64,000 bases of DNA from Metabacillus endolithicus (GCF_023078335.1 NZ_CP095550.1:1904001-1968000), one strand, 5' to 3'; positions 52,466-63,625 are shown, counted from the stretch's first letter. Numbers and translations are program-made. The notes: a model not told the origin generated them from the letters alone.

Positions 52466-52789
52466 TTATGGGCTTGTATATTCTTTCTGTCCGAGCACAT
52501 AGTATAAATCTTGACAACTATCTAAAATGAATGAAGGAGAAGGTTTGCCACGATTTTCACGGTGGCCAGCTAGATGAATCTCACTTGTTTCCCATGCCTT
52601 CCAAGCACTTTCTGATTCCCAACGAATGAGAATCATCACTTCTTCATTACCTTTTCGTTGTTTTTTCTTGCTAACACTCATATCAATAAAGCCCGGTTGC
52701 TTCTCAATGATTCCCTCCCCTGCAAAACGCTCTACCATCTTCTCCGCATGACCCTCTGTAACAGTGATTGATTTTTTCTGAATAAAAAT
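52466..52789 (-). CDS. HmoA/IsdG-like heme monooxygenase (unusual start)
   Basis: About 107 aa of the antibiotic-biosynthesis-monooxygenase fold; WESESAWKAWETSEIHLAGHR is characteristic of HmoA-type heme-degrading enzymes, fitting an iron locus. The first ATG in frame (52738) would drop the N-terminal strand FIQKKSITVTEGHAEK. In that frame the position after AAGGAGGAGATGTACC is ATT (52789), so the start is AUU, or a base is wrong there (a G would give ATG; alternatively one T too many after the ATG at 52796). Confidence 0.75.
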   Translation of the reverse strand: MFIQKKSITVTEGHAEKMVERFAGEGIIEKQPGFIDMSVSKKKQRKGNEEVMILIRWESESAWKAWETSEIHLAGHRENRGKPSPSFILDSCQDLYYVLGQKEYTSP

Positions 52790-52841
52790 GGTACATCTCC
52801 TCCTTAATCATTGTGTGATCTTCTGTTATTATAAATAATAA

Positions 52842-52856
52842 TGATAATCAATTTCA
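52842..52856. promoter_or_regulatory. Fur box between the monooxygenase and MFS genes
   Basis: TGATAATCAATTTCA, 13 of 15 matches to the 7-1-7 consensus, within ATAATGATAATCAATTTC. Placed to repress both divergent genes. Confidence 0.65.
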
Positions 52857-52931
52857 ATAAGAGGATGAGTGATTAGTAAAATATATACATATGAAATGTA
52901 AAATTCTACGAGAATGTGAGGCTTCTTACTT

Positions 52932-54143
52932 ATGAGAAAAAATAGAAATGTGTGGATTCTGCTAACAGGTGAATTTGTAGCAGGATTTGGATTATGGCTG
53001 GGTATTATCGGTGATCTTGAGTTTATGCAGGATAAGGTATCTTCTGATTTCTTAAAATCTCTTATTCTTGTAGCTGGTATTTTTGCAGGAATTATCGCTG
53101 GTCCACTTGCGGGAAAGATTACAGACCAATATAACAAGAAAACTATCATGCTTTACTCTGGCATTGCACGACTCATCAGTGTAGCTTTTATGTTTATCGC
53201 GATCGAAACAGGCTCTGTTTGGTGGATGATTGCGTTTCTTATTGCTATTAATCTTTCAGCAGCCTTCTATTTCCCAGCATTGCAAGCAACTCTCCCTCTT
53301 GTTGTGGAGAAAAAAGATTTGTTGCAGCTTAACGGAATCCATACAAATGTTTCTACTCTATCCCGCATTCTAGGTACAGCCGCTGCTGGGATTTTCTTAA
53401 GTGTAATGTCACTTTGGACGCTTTATTTGTTGGCGTTTATCTCTTATGTTGTTCTTTTTATTCTTACATGCTTCTTAAAAGTAGATGAACAAAAGGGTAA
53501 AGCTCAAAGCATTAAAGAAGATGCTGCTTCAAATGGACAAGGATTTAAAGAGGTGTTTCCTCTTATAAAAGGTCAGCCTCTTGTCCTCATGACACTTGTT
53601 TTAACGATCGTACCGATTCTGTTTATTGGGGGCTTTAATCTGATCATTATCGCGATAAGTGAAATTCAAAACAATCCCTCAGTAAAAGCCTGGCTATATG
53701 CTGCAGAAGGAATTTCCTTTATGCTCGGTGCTTTTTTCGTTAAAAGATATGGGAACAAGTCTCCATATGCTACGTTATTGTTCTTTTCAACTATAATCGG
53801 GATTTCTCAACTAGTCCTCTATTTTACAAACATGCCGATTATAACAGTTGTAGCGTTTATTTTATTCGGCTTTTCAGTAGGTACTTTCTTTCCAACTGCA
53901 GCGACAATCTTTCAGACAAATGTTCCGAGTGATTTTCATGGTCGATTTTTCTCTTTCAGGGGAATGTTTGACGATTTCACCTATCAAATCGTTTTAGTCG
54001 CAACAGGACTTTTATTAGATATCATCGGATTTCAACAGATGACTGTGATCTTTGGTGTGTTGTCACTCCTGATTACGGGTTGTTTTTATATGAAGTTTAG
54101 GAATGGGAATAGAGAGAATTCTTTGTTTGAAGAAGCTGGGTGA
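52932..54143 (+). CDS. MFS transporter, probable siderophore exporter
   Basis: 403 aa, 12 hydrophobic helices. N-terminus RNVWILLTGEFVAGFGLWLG and loop AGKITDQYNKKTIMLYSG resemble EntS/YmfD-type exporters. A Fur box upstream and the adjacent petrobactin genes suggest that it exports apo-petrobactin (inference; the described B. anthracis petrobactin exporter need not be the same family). Monocistronic with a terminator. Confidence 0.88.
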   Translation: MRKNRNVWILLTGEFVAGFGLWLGIIGDLEFMQDKVSSDFLKSLILVAGIFAGIIAGPLAGKITDQYNKKTIMLYSGIARLISVAFMFIAIETGSVWWMIAFLIAINLSAAFYFPALQATLPLVVEKKDLLQLNGIHTNVSTLSRILGTAAAGIFLSVMSLWTLYLLAFISYVVLFILTCFLKVDEQKGKAQSIKEDAASNGQGFKEVFPLIKGQPLVLMTLVLTIVPILFIGGFNLIIIAISEIQNNPSVKAWLYAAEGISFMLGAFFVKRYGNKSPYATLLFFSTIIGISQLVLYFTNMPIITVVAFILFGFSVGTFFPTAATIFQTNVPSDFHGRFFSFRGMFDDFTYQIVLVATGLLLDIIGFQQMTVIFGVLSLLITGCFYMKFRNGNRENSLFEEAG

Positions 54144-54172
54144 TGTAGGTTAGTTGAAATCTATTAAATAAA

Positions 54173-54199
54173 AAGGGAAACGATTTAGTCGCTTCCCTT
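54173..54199. terminator. Terminator between the MFS and GH1 genes
   Basis: AAGGGAAACGA/TCGCTTCCCTT hairpin. TT follows on the plus strand; it also lies just past the true GH1 stop at 54205 on the minus strand (AAAAAG reads CTTTTTAT there). Confidence 0.75.
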
Positions 54200-54204
54200 C
54201 TTCT

Positions 54205-55547
<1,343 letters not shown>

Positions 55548-55599
55548 ATTTATTGCCTCCATTATATTGAATGTTAGAAAGTATAGGGTTAACCCTTTT

Positions 55600-55740
55600 T
55601 ATTGGGACGTTTCATTGCGCTGCAGACACAAGATTCCCCGGGGCGTGCGGTGAGCCTCCTCGGCGTAAACGGCTGCGGGGTCTAACCTGTCCCGCTGCTC
55701 CCGCAGGCGTCAAGTGTCTTCCGCTCCATTACACTATCGT
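55600..55740. repeat. GC-rich intergenic repeat element of Bacillus type
   Basis: Between GH31 and GH1: ATTCCCCGGGGCGTGCGGTGAG, CCTCCTCGGCG, CTGCGGGGTCT, CCGCTGCTCCCGCAGGCGTC, TTCCGCTCCATTACA. Much richer in GC than its surroundings and built of interleaved complementary blocks (CTGCGGG/CCCGCAG). The same kind of element is common between Bacillus genes; a degenerate copy lies at 14345-14437. Confidence 0.8.
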
Positions 55741-55805
55741 TTTAAAACTAGTAGCATAAAATGTTAGAAAACCAACATTTGCCCAAAACTTAAAAGAACA
55801 ATTAA

Positions 55806-56283
55806 TTAAAGAACAACCGTAAATCTTTCAACACCATGTTCTGGTATAAGTTTTATTCCTAGTTCAGTAGATTTAATCTTTACAGAGTCAGCTCTACTTA
55901 TTTCTGTGATTCCACGTAATAAAAGTGACCATGGTTTTCCTACAGTTTCAGAGATATTAATTGTTAGTTCATTTTCATTACGGGTTGCTGATACTGCTAG
56001 TTCTGCTTGTGATTTAGGGTTTCGCACAGTGGCTGTTGCTGTTTTACCGTCTTCGAGTTGGAAGAGGTGCAGTTCGGCATTGTTGGCGTAGTCATAATCA
56101 GCTTTGTTATCAATTGAACCGAACGCAATGAGTGAATTAGGACGAGCATATAATGGAAGACTTAAGTAGCCATGATTTTCAGTTCTCCATTCTCCTCCGT
56201 CTATTACTTCATTTGATAATAGATGCGTCCATTTTCCTTTTGGAAGATAAAATGATACATCTCCTTCTTCGTTAAATATTGGG
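55806..56283 (-). CDS. GH31 alpha-xylosidase, C-terminal part (after frameshift)
   Basis: C-terminal beta domains: PIFNEEGDVSFYLPKGKWTH, LYARPNSLIAFG, ending HGVERFTVVL. It joins the main part at GTACCC (plus strand GGG, 56281-56283), where one extra or two missing bases shift the frame; relatives read LLVAPIFNEEG. An artificial ATG frame starts at 56354. Confidence 0.9.
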
Positions 56284-58128
56284 TACAAGTAATGAGTCAC
56301 CAAACATATATTGTCTATCCAATGTTTCGACAGCTGGATCGTTTTGGAACTCAAGTAGCATGGCTCTCATCATTGGAAGCCCTAGCTTTGCTGAATCATT
56401 AGCTGAATCAAAGATATATGGCATTAAGGTTGATTTTAACTTTGTGAAAAATCTCGTGACTTCGACAGCTTCTTCATCATATGCCCAAGGAACACGATAG
56501 GATTTACTACCATGCAAACGGCTATGACTTGAAAGAAGACCAAATGCTACCCAGCGTTTAAATAAATCAGCAGGAGCTGTACTTTCAAATCCACCGATGT
56601 CATGACTCCAGAAACCAAAACCTGTTAAACCAAGTGACAATCCTCCTCGAATGCTTTCAGCCATTGATTCATAGGTAGCATCACAATCACCACCCCAGTG
56701 AACCGGGAATTGCTGACCTCCTGCTGTTGCTGAACGAGCGAATAAGGAAACTTCCCCTTCTCCAAGCTTTTCTTTTAATACATCAAAAACAACCTTGTTG
56801 TATAAGAATGTATAGTAATTATGCATTTTGTCAGGATTCGAACCATCAAAGTAAACAACGTCAGTCGGGATTCTTTCGCCGAAATCGGTTTTAAAAGAAT
56901 CTACCCCCATATCTACTAATCTTCTAAGATGACTAGCATACCACTCACATGCTGCAGGGTTAGTAAAATCAACGATTCCCATACCTGGCTGCCATTTATC
57001 CCATTGCCATACATCTCCATTAGGGCGTTTAATTAAATAGCCATTTTGAACGGCCTCGTCAAAAAGCTTTGATTCCTGAGCAATATAAGGGTTGATCCAT
57101 ACGCAAATTTTTAATCCTTTTTCTTTCATTCGTTTTAGCATTCCATCAGGATCTGGAAACATGCTTCGATCCCATTCAAAGTCGGTCCAATTTAATGCTT
57201 CCATCCAGAAACAATCATAATGGAATACCGATAATGGAATATCTCGTTCACGCATTCCTTCTACGAAGCTATTTACTGTTTCTTCATCATAGTTTGTTGT
57301 AAAAGAAGTTGATAGCCATAAACCAAACGACCATGCAGGTGGCATTGCTGGTTTACCTGTTAATGATGTGTAGTTTGAGATAACATTTTTTAACGTTTCT
57401 CCGCCAAAAATAACGTAATCTAATGATTCGCCTTTTACGCTGAATTGAATCTTTGATACTTTTTCAGAAGCCACTTCAAGAGATACGTTTTCCGGGTGAT
57501 TGATAAAGACTCCATATCCTTTGTTTGATACGTAGAACGGGATGTTTTTATATGATTGTTGTGATGCTGTACCTCCATCTTGGTTCCATATCTCGATTTC
57601 TTGTCCGTTCTTTACAAAGGAAGTGAATCTTTCACCAAGACCATAGATATTTTCTCCAACACCTAAATTAAGCTCTTCGCGAACATAGGTTGTTTTATTT
57701 GCTGTTTCCGTAATGTGAGACATCGCCTTATAGCTACTGCCGGTTATTTTTTTGCCATTATATAAGTATTGAACTCCCCATGGTCCCTTTTTATTAATCA
57801 CTGCACTTGTTTTTCCACTTGTAAATGTAATAGTATCTTCATTTTCTTCTATTGAAACGGGGGCTTGCTGTTCATAAAGCTGAAATTCTGGACCACGCTG
57901 CAATGTTCCTTTATGATGAATGATTTTTACTCGAATCGCATCTTCCATTGGAGATGAAAATTCCACTGTTAATAAGGACGTATCTAGTTGATAGCCTCGA
58001 TCGGATATATCCTTCGGTGCTACTAATACTTTTAAAGTATTCTCTGTTGTAGTAGCCTTAAAAAACTGTACTCCAGAAATTAAATCTAAGCCTTCCCTTA
58101 TCATCCAATATCCATCTGTAAATTTCAT
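56272..58128 (-). CDS. GH31 alpha-xylosidase (YicI type), N-terminal and catalytic part (frameshifted)
   Basis: Cytoplasmic enzyme releasing alpha-xylose from isoprimeverose-type oligosaccharides. 618 aa before the break: N-terminal beta domain, then the barrel with the nucleophile Asp in SFKTDFGERIP and the acid/base Asp in HWGGDCDATYESM; WYASHLRRLVDMGVDSF is typical of the YicI branch. It lies between the binding protein and the beta-glucosidase, a pairing that fits xyloglucan fragments. Whole gene 55806-58128, about 774 aa. Confidence 0.92.
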   Translation of the reverse strand: MKFTDGYWMIREGLDLISGVQFFKATTTENTLKVLVAPKDISDRGYQLDTSLLTVEFSSPMEDAIRVKIIHHKGTLQRGPEFQLYEQQAPVSIEENEDTITFTSGKTSAVINKKGPWGVQYLYNGKKITGSSYKAMSHITETANKTTYVREELNLGVGENIYGLGERFTSFVKNGQEIEIWNQDGGTASQQSYKNIPFYVSNKGYGVFINHPENVSLEVASEKVSKIQFSVKGESLDYVIFGGETLKNVISNYTSLTGKPAMPPAWSFGLWLSTSFTTNYDEETVNSFVEGMRERDIPLSVFHYDCFWMEALNWTDFEWDRSMFPDPDGMLKRMKEKGLKICVWINPYIAQESKLFDEAVQNGYLIKRPNGDVWQWDKWQPGMGIVDFTNPAACEWYASHLRRLVDMGVDSFKTDFGERIPTDVVYFDGSNPDKMHNYYTFLYNKVVFDVLKEKLGEGEVSLFARSATAGGQQFPVHWGGDCDATYESMAESIRGGLSLGLTGFGFWSHDIGGFESTAPADLFKRWVAFGLLSSHSRLHGSKSYRVPWAYDEEAVEVTRFFTKLKSTLMPYIFDSANDSAKLGLPMMRAMLLEFQNDPAVETLDRQYMFGDSLLVPNI

Positions 58129-58226
58129 GTTTACACCTCTTCATATCATTAAGTCAATTTACCAAAAATCTATTTGGTAGATAGACGAATTTTCAAATTA
58201 ATTACACTTAAATGTTCCTTATTTTT

Positions 58227-58259
58227 AAAAGAGACCCAAAGGTGATTTCGGGTCTCTTA
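58227..58259 (-). terminator. Terminator between the binding protein and GH31 genes
   Basis: AAGAGACCC/GGGTCTCTT hairpin followed on the minus strand by TTAAAAATAAG. It should lower expression of the hydrolases relative to the binding protein. Confidence 0.75.
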
Positions 58260-58269
58260 TCTTCTTATC

Positions 58270-59931
58270 TTAGTTATTCCAAAGCTCTACTCGCTCTTTG
58301 ATTAATTCTGTTCTCATTGCTTCGGCTTCTTTCGCACCAGCGTCATCGATTTCTTTCAAGAAACCATCATACACCTTATCAAAGTCAGAAGGTTTTGCTA
58401 AGATTGCCTCCGGAATACGTTTCTTCACAATATCAAGCACCTTTTGTTCAATAAGCGCTAAATCTGAATCACCAGGAACTTGAATATTAAAAGATGTACC
58501 CCAAGGTTTGATAGGGAATTCATCTTCCTGTGGATATAAGTCCTTCCACATTTCAACACCATAGTTAGTTAATACTTCTTTTTCTACATCAGTATAAGCA
58601 TCTTTTATTTGTTCTGGAGAAGCAATTGTATATGTTTGGCCATTTGAATCAGTTACTCCATCTCCATAAAGAGGAGCAAAGCCTTTTAATACACCAATAC
58701 CAGTTTCTTTTACATAGTTAGCATTGTTATTTCTTTTATCCATTTCTTCATCAGAAATGACACGTTTTCCATCTTCAATTGTGTAGTGTTCTCCTTCAAT
58801 TCCCCAGTTTTGAAGAATTTGACCTTCTTCAGATGCTAGAAAATCTAAGAATTTGATGGCAGCTACCGGATCTTCACAATTAGTTGTGATACCAACCCCC
58901 CAGCCAGCTAAATAACCAGCACTTTGGAAGTTCGCATGCTTCATATCTTCTTCCAGTGTCGCAGGGTATAATCCAAACATTCTATCGTGTTGACCTTGTT
59001 CACGTAATGCACGCTGCGCCTCGTCGAATTCCCAATCATCATCAATAATTCCTAATACACGTCCTGAAGATAATTTAGCTAAATATTGATCATATTTTTG
59101 AACAAAGCTTTCTGGATCAAGTAACCCTTCATCATTCATATGATTTAACCAACGGAAGTACTCTCTCTCCTCTGGACGCTTGTAATGAAACATTGCTTCA
59201 TACGTTTCTGGATCAACATAGTATTCTCCATCATCAGATGCACCAGTTGACCAGAAAGCTGGGTTTGTCGTCGAAATCATAATGCGCCAGTCATCTGCTA
59301 ATAGTGATAAACCAATAGTAGATTGCCCATTTACTTCTGGTACCTTTTCTTTATATTCTTTAATAGCGTTTTCAAAATCCTTTAACGTATTAATTTCAGG
59401 ATATCCAAGTTCCTTTACAACTGCATGCTGTAATCCCACACCATGACTAGGCTTAAAGTACTGAGTGTCTACAGGAGCTGTAGGTAAAATGTAGATTGAC
59501 TCATCATCACTGCTCCATTTTAGACGATTCATATAATCTCCATATACTTTTTTCAAGTTAGGAGCATGTTCTTCAATAAGATCCGTAAGATCAATAAGTG
59601 CACCAGCATCAACTAATTTTCCTGCTTCACCTTTTGGTGCAATAATGTCCGGATACTCTCCACTTGCAATCATTAAGGCAATTTTTTGCGTTCCACCATT
59701 TACGTCAAATTCAGGATTTAACGTTACACCTGTTTTTTCTTTGACAACTTTACTTACAGGACTTTCCATATTATCCCATTGCGTATGTGGATCTGCACTA
59801 AATAGAGTAAACTCTGTAAGGCCTTCTTTATTCTTTTCTGTTTCCGTTCCAGACTTGTTGCTACAGCCTGAGATGATCAGAACAAAACTAATTGCCATGA
59901 ACAAAACAATCTTACTAACACTCTTTTTCAT
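58270..59931 (-). CDS. Sugar ABC transporter binding lipoprotein (LipO/YtcQ type)
   Basis: 553 aa; lipobox LIISGC, then a large two-lobed binding protein of the kind paired with YtcP/LplB-type permeases for complex oligosaccharides. The first gene product after two permease genes, before the hydrolases. AGGGGG lies 9 nt before the ATG. Ligand inferred from neighbours: xylosylated gluco-oligosaccharide. Confidence 0.93.
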   Translation of the reverse strand: MKKSVSKIVLFMAISFVLIISGCSNKSGTETEKNKEGLTEFTLFSADPHTQWDNMESPVSKVVKEKTGVTLNPEFDVNGGTQKIALMIASGEYPDIIAPKGEAGKLVDAGALIDLTDLIEEHAPNLKKVYGDYMNRLKWSSDDESIYILPTAPVDTQYFKPSHGVGLQHAVVKELGYPEINTLKDFENAIKEYKEKVPEVNGQSTIGLSLLADDWRIMISTTNPAFWSTGASDDGEYYVDPETYEAMFHYKRPEEREYFRWLNHMNDEGLLDPESFVQKYDQYLAKLSSGRVLGIIDDDWEFDEAQRALREQGQHDRMFGLYPATLEEDMKHANFQSAGYLAGWGVGITTNCEDPVAAIKFLDFLASEEGQILQNWGIEGEHYTIEDGKRVISDEEMDKRNNNANYVKETGIGVLKGFAPLYGDGVTDSNGQTYTIASPEQIKDAYTDVEKEVLTNYGVEMWKDLYPQEDEFPIKPWGTSFNIQVPGDSDLALIEQKVLDIVKKRIPEAILAKPSDFDKVYDGFLKEIDDAGAKEAEAMRTELIKERVELWNN

Positions 59932-60009
59932 GTATGAAACCCCCTAGTTTGAAATTGTATACATAGAACAGAAGTTTATATCTACTACTCTCTTACACCT
60001 AGTTTAGTT

Positions 60010-60021
60010 GGATCACCTCCT
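60010..60021 (-). other. Isolated 12-nt full anti-SD complement
   Basis: AGGAGGTGATCC on the minus strand is fully complementary to the 16S rRNA 3' end, but the next gene start (59931) is about 80 nt away and has its own SD. The frame that could use it (GTG ATC CAA CTA AAC TAG) is five codons long. Confidence 0.5.
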
Positions 60022-60055
60022 ACAAAGTTGAGTTATTAATAGACTTCATTAACTT

Positions 60056-60964
60056 TTAACAAGCCCCAATTGTCATTCCTTGCACAAAATATTTTTGAAC
60101 AAATGGATAGACGACTAAAATAGGAACGATCGTTACAACTGAAATCGCCATTTTAATTGATTCTGGAGACACAAATGCTTTTAATTGATCCCCAGTCATC
60201 CCCTTCATCCCATTTGGATCTGTACTACCTACCGATGTATTTTGCAAAATCTTCATTAATTCATATTGCAGTGTTGTTAAATTTTCATTCATGCTGTTAT
60301 ATAAGTAGGTATCAAACCAAGAATTCCAATGCATAACTGCCACAAAAAGGGCAATTGTCGCAAGTACCGGTTTACATAGAGGCATGATAATTTTCCAAAA
60401 AATCATAAAATCATTTGCTCCATCAATTTTTGCTGATTCTTGAAGCGCATATGGAAGTCCATCAATAAATGAACGAACAATGATAATATTAAATGCATTT
60501 ACAAGGCCAGGGATAATATAAACCAAATAGCTATTAATTAATCCTAAATCTCTTATCAACATGTACCCTGGAATTAATCCACCAGAGAAATACATCGTTA
60601 ACACAATGATCATTGAGAATAATTTCCGTCCTTGAAAGTCAGCTCGACTAAGTGTGTATGCTACCATTGCAGATGAAATCACACCTAATATTGTTCCAAT
60701 GATAGTACGGGTAGTTGAGTTGATAAAACCTGTTATTAAGTTATCGTATTTAAAGATTTCTATATAATTGTCTAGCGTAAAGGATCTTGGCCAAATATGA
60801 ATGCCACCTCTTACTGTATCAACTGATTCATTAAATGAAATGGCGATTACGTTCAAAAACGGATATAGTGTGACGATTGAGATCAGAATTAAATAGGTAT
60901 AAATAAACCAATCAAATAGTCGATCTTTTGCAGTTGATTTAGTAAGTGACTTATCTTTTCGCAT
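60056..60964 (-). CDS. Carbohydrate ABC transporter permease (LplC/YtcP type)
   Basis: 302 aa, six helices, with the EAA loop ALQESAKIDGANDFMIFWKIIMPLC that contacts the ATPase. Ends AQ-like MTIGAC. No ATPase gene is present; such systems in Bacillus borrow the shared ATPase MsmX (family knowledge). AAGGAGG before ATG. Confidence 0.95.
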   Translation of the reverse strand: MRKDKSLTKSTAKDRLFDWFIYTYLILISIVTLYPFLNVIAISFNESVDTVRGGIHIWPRSFTLDNYIEIFKYDNLITGFINSTTRTIIGTILGVISSAMVAYTLSRADFQGRKLFSMIIVLTMYFSGGLIPGYMLIRDLGLINSYLVYIIPGLVNAFNIIIVRSFIDGLPYALQESAKIDGANDFMIFWKIIMPLCKPVLATIALFVAVMHWNSWFDTYLYNSMNENLTTLQYELMKILQNTSVGSTDPNGMKGMTGDQLKAFVSPESIKMAISVVTIVPILVVYPFVQKYFVQGMTIGAC

Positions 60965-60979
60965 GTTTATAATTCCTCC

Positions 60980-61945
60980 TTACATTACACTGGAGTTGGA
61001 ATATTTCTTGAAAATTCCATTCGCCACAAAAAGTAGAATGATACTAACTACTGAATTAAATATGCCAATCGCGGTACCATATGAGAATCGCCCTAACCCT
61101 ATTCCATAGTTCAACGCATATAAGTCTAGTACCTCGGCAAAGTCTACAACTAAGTTATTTCCTAATAGCATTTGCTTCTCAAAACCAATGCTAGTTAAGT
61201 GCCCAATATTTAAGATTAATAGAACAAGAATCGTTGGTCGTATTCCAGGCAATGTGATATGCCATATTTGTCTTATCCGACCAGCACCGTCTACCTTTGC
61301 TGCTTCGTAAAGCTGTGAATCAATCCCTGACATTGCTGCAAGGAAGATGATTGCGTTCCAGCCCATCTCTTTCCATATATCAGAAGCTACGACAATTCCC
61401 CAAAAATACGATCCTTCTGCCATGAATTGAAAAGGCTTGTCTAGTACGCCAATGCTTATTAATACATCATTGATCACTCCACCGTCAGTGGATAGCATTT
61501 TTGTCACAATCCCAGCAACGACGACCCAAGATACAAAGTGTGGTAGGTACGTGATTGTCTGAACCGTTCGTTTGAACATATTTACGCGAACTTCATTTAA
61601 CAGTACAGCAAAAATGATTGGCATCACAAACCCAATGGTTAATCCAAGAATACTCATACCTAGCGTATTTCTTAGTGCCCGATAAAACCGATCATCAGAA
61701 AATAGCTCAATAAAATGCTCAAACCCAACCCATTCCTGCTGCAAAAAAGGTAGACCCGGCTTATAATTTTGAAAGGCCATCGTCCAACCCCATAACGGAA
61801 GATAATTAAATACAAGGACTAGGATGACAAAAGGAACAGACATCATATATAAATATTTTTGTTGAACTAAGGTTTTCCAAAAGCTGTTTTTCTTAGTTTG
61901 AATGATTGTAGCCGTTTTTTTGCTAGTAACCGTTTTCATAGCCAC
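60980..61945 (-). CDS. Carbohydrate ABC transporter permease (LplB/YteP type)
   Basis: 321 aa, six helices; EAA loop LYEAAKVDGAGRIRQIWHITLPG. Pairs with the preceding-coordinate LplC-type permease 15 bp downstream. Start is GTG at 61945 with AAGGAGG 5 nt upstream, or the ATG two codons later. Confidence 0.95.
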   Translation of the reverse strand: MAMKTVTSKKTATIIQTKKNSFWKTLVQQKYLYMMSVPFVILVLVFNYLPLWGWTMAFQNYKPGLPFLQQEWVGFEHFIELFSDDRFYRALRNTLGMSILGLTIGFVMPIIFAVLLNEVRVNMFKRTVQTITYLPHFVSWVVVAGIVTKMLSTDGGVINDVLISIGVLDKPFQFMAEGSYFWGIVVASDIWKEMGWNAIIFLAAMSGIDSQLYEAAKVDGAGRIRQIWHITLPGIRPTILVLLILNIGHLTSIGFEKQMLLGNNLVVDFAEVLDLYALNYGIGLGRFSYGTAIGIFNSVVSIILLFVANGIFKKYSNSSVM

Positions 61946-62051
61946 TGATTCCTCCTTACTTATAACTCAATGATAGCGCATACAATTAAGATTAAATACC
62001 TAACAAATTTAAACAAAAATCATATAAAATTTTCATATATAAAATATAAAA

Positions 62052-62079
62052 AACGTACACCGAAAAAATCGTGTACGTT
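62052..62079 (-). terminator. Terminator after the response regulator gene
   Basis: AACGTACAC/GTGTACGTT hairpin that includes the stop codon, then TTTTTATATTTT on the minus strand. It separates the two-component genes from the ABC operon. Confidence 0.88.
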
Positions 62080-63625
62080 AAGGTGTTTTTCTTCTATATT
62101 TACTTGGAGACATACCAACATATTTTTTAAATTTATTATGAAAATAATCAACATTAGAATAGCCAACCTTTTCGGCTACCTGGTAAACCTTCATACCTTC
62201 TGTTAATAATGTTTTAGCATTTTCCATTCGAATCTTATCAAGATATGTGTTGAAATATTCCCCCGTATGATTTTTGAAAATTTTACCTAAATAGGCACTA
62301 TTATAATCAAATATCTTTGCCAATGTCTCCAGCTTTAAATTTTCATGATAATGACGATGGATAAAATCTACCAGTTTCTTTAATTGCCCCTCTTGGTCCC
62401 CAACATTTTGACTAGAAATAACCTTAAACAATAAATCATAAATGTAATCTATCAAAACATACATAGATGTTTTATCATTAATTTTATGAAGATCTGCCGT
62501 GAGATCTGATAACGTCTCACTTAGCTCTGGTTTATTCACTGAGCACTTATTAAGGACCATTGATAATAAGCGGATAAAGCTTGTTTTGATTTGTTCCTCT
62601 GAATACTCCATATTAATCATTGTTTGCGCAGCTTCCATTATTTCATTTTTTAGTGCCTGTTCATTAAGAGCTTCTAGAGCAAAATAGAGTCTCTCTGTAA
62701 CTGTATGGATTGGAAACTCATTTATATGAATTTCATTGTCTTTTTGATCTTTAGCCATTAAGAAAAGCTCTGAATCCGATCTTAGAAATTTAGATTCTTT
62801 ATAATAAAATGCATCATCGAGTCTAGCTTTTGTGTTTCTATATTCAACCCCTATGTCACGAATGACTGGAAAAACATGACTTACAGACATTACAATATTT
62901 GTACCCTTCATATGGTTGGTTACTAATTCATACAACTCATTATAATGAACAAGGCTCGGTCTTATGTCTTTTAATAGGATACAAAGATAATGATCTCTAC
63001 TGAACAAATAGCCCCAGGTTTCTTCAATATAATCTGTTAAGCGTAATCTAGCCTCTTCGAGATCTATGTTTGTTTGATTTAAACATTTTATTAATACTAC
63101 CTGATAATTTTTTGCTTCTAAACCTAATCCTGCAACGTCACGATTCAAATTAGGATAGGAAACATCTTCATTAGAATCAATCAATTCCTTCAAGAAAGCT
63201 TGTCTACTATCAGGTAAGCTGCTAGCTTTTAATTCGTTAGAAGCTTGTTTTGAATCTAACGTTTTCTTAATTCTTTTCACATATTCAATTAATTCTTCTT
63301 CCTCTACTGGTTTTAATAAATAGCCAGTCACATTTTGCCTAATAGCCTTCTGAGCATAAGAAAAATCAGCATATCCACTCAGTACTAGAAATTGCACCTG
63401 ATCATCATTTTCCCTAACGGTTTCAATAAGGGTGATCCCATCCATCCTTGGCATCCGAATATCAACAAGAATGAGATGGACTTCATTCTCCTTATATTTT
63501 TCGAACCCCTCTTGTCCATCTTTTGCTGTATCAATCACGTTGAAATCAAAGTCCTCCCAAGGAATTAATGTTCTCAAACCTTCCCGAATCATCGGCTCGT
63601 CATCAATAATTAACACGTTATACAT
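62078..63625 (-). CDS. AraC-type response regulator (YesN family)
   Basis: About 515 aa: N-terminal receiver (LIIDDEPMIREGL, phospho-Asp in LILVDIRMPRMDG), a middle domain, and a C-terminal AraC DNA-binding pair (LAKIFDYNSAYLGKIFKNHT and VAEKVGYSNVDYFHNKFKKY). Presumably activates the adjacent sugar operon in response to oligosaccharide. ATG at 63625 with AGGGGGAAGG is preferred to 63670; overlaps the kinase gene end by 8 bp. Confidence 0.94.
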   Translation of the reverse strand: MYNVLIIDDEPMIREGLRTLIPWEDFDFNVIDTAKDGQEGFEKYKENEVHLILVDIRMPRMDGITLIETVRENDDQVQFLVLSGYADFSYAQKAIRQNVTGYLLKPVEEEELIEYVKRIKKTLDSKQASNELKASSLPDSRQAFLKELIDSNEDVSYPNLNRDVAGLGLEAKNYQVVLIKCLNQTNIDLEEARLRLTDYIEETWGYLFSRDHYLCILLKDIRPSLVHYNELYELVTNHMKGTNIVMSVSHVFPVIRDIGVEYRNTKARLDDAFYYKESKFLRSDSELFLMAKDQKDNEIHINEFPIHTVTERLYFALEALNEQALKNEIMEAAQTMINMEYSEEQIKTSFIRLLSMVLNKCSVNKPELSETLSDLTADLHKINDKTSMYVLIDYIYDLLFKVISSQNVGDQEGQLKKLVDFIHRHYHENLKLETLAKIFDYNSAYLGKIFKNHTGEYFNTYLDKIRMENAKTLLTEGMKVYQVAEKVGYSNVDYFHNKFKKYVGMSPSKYRRKTP

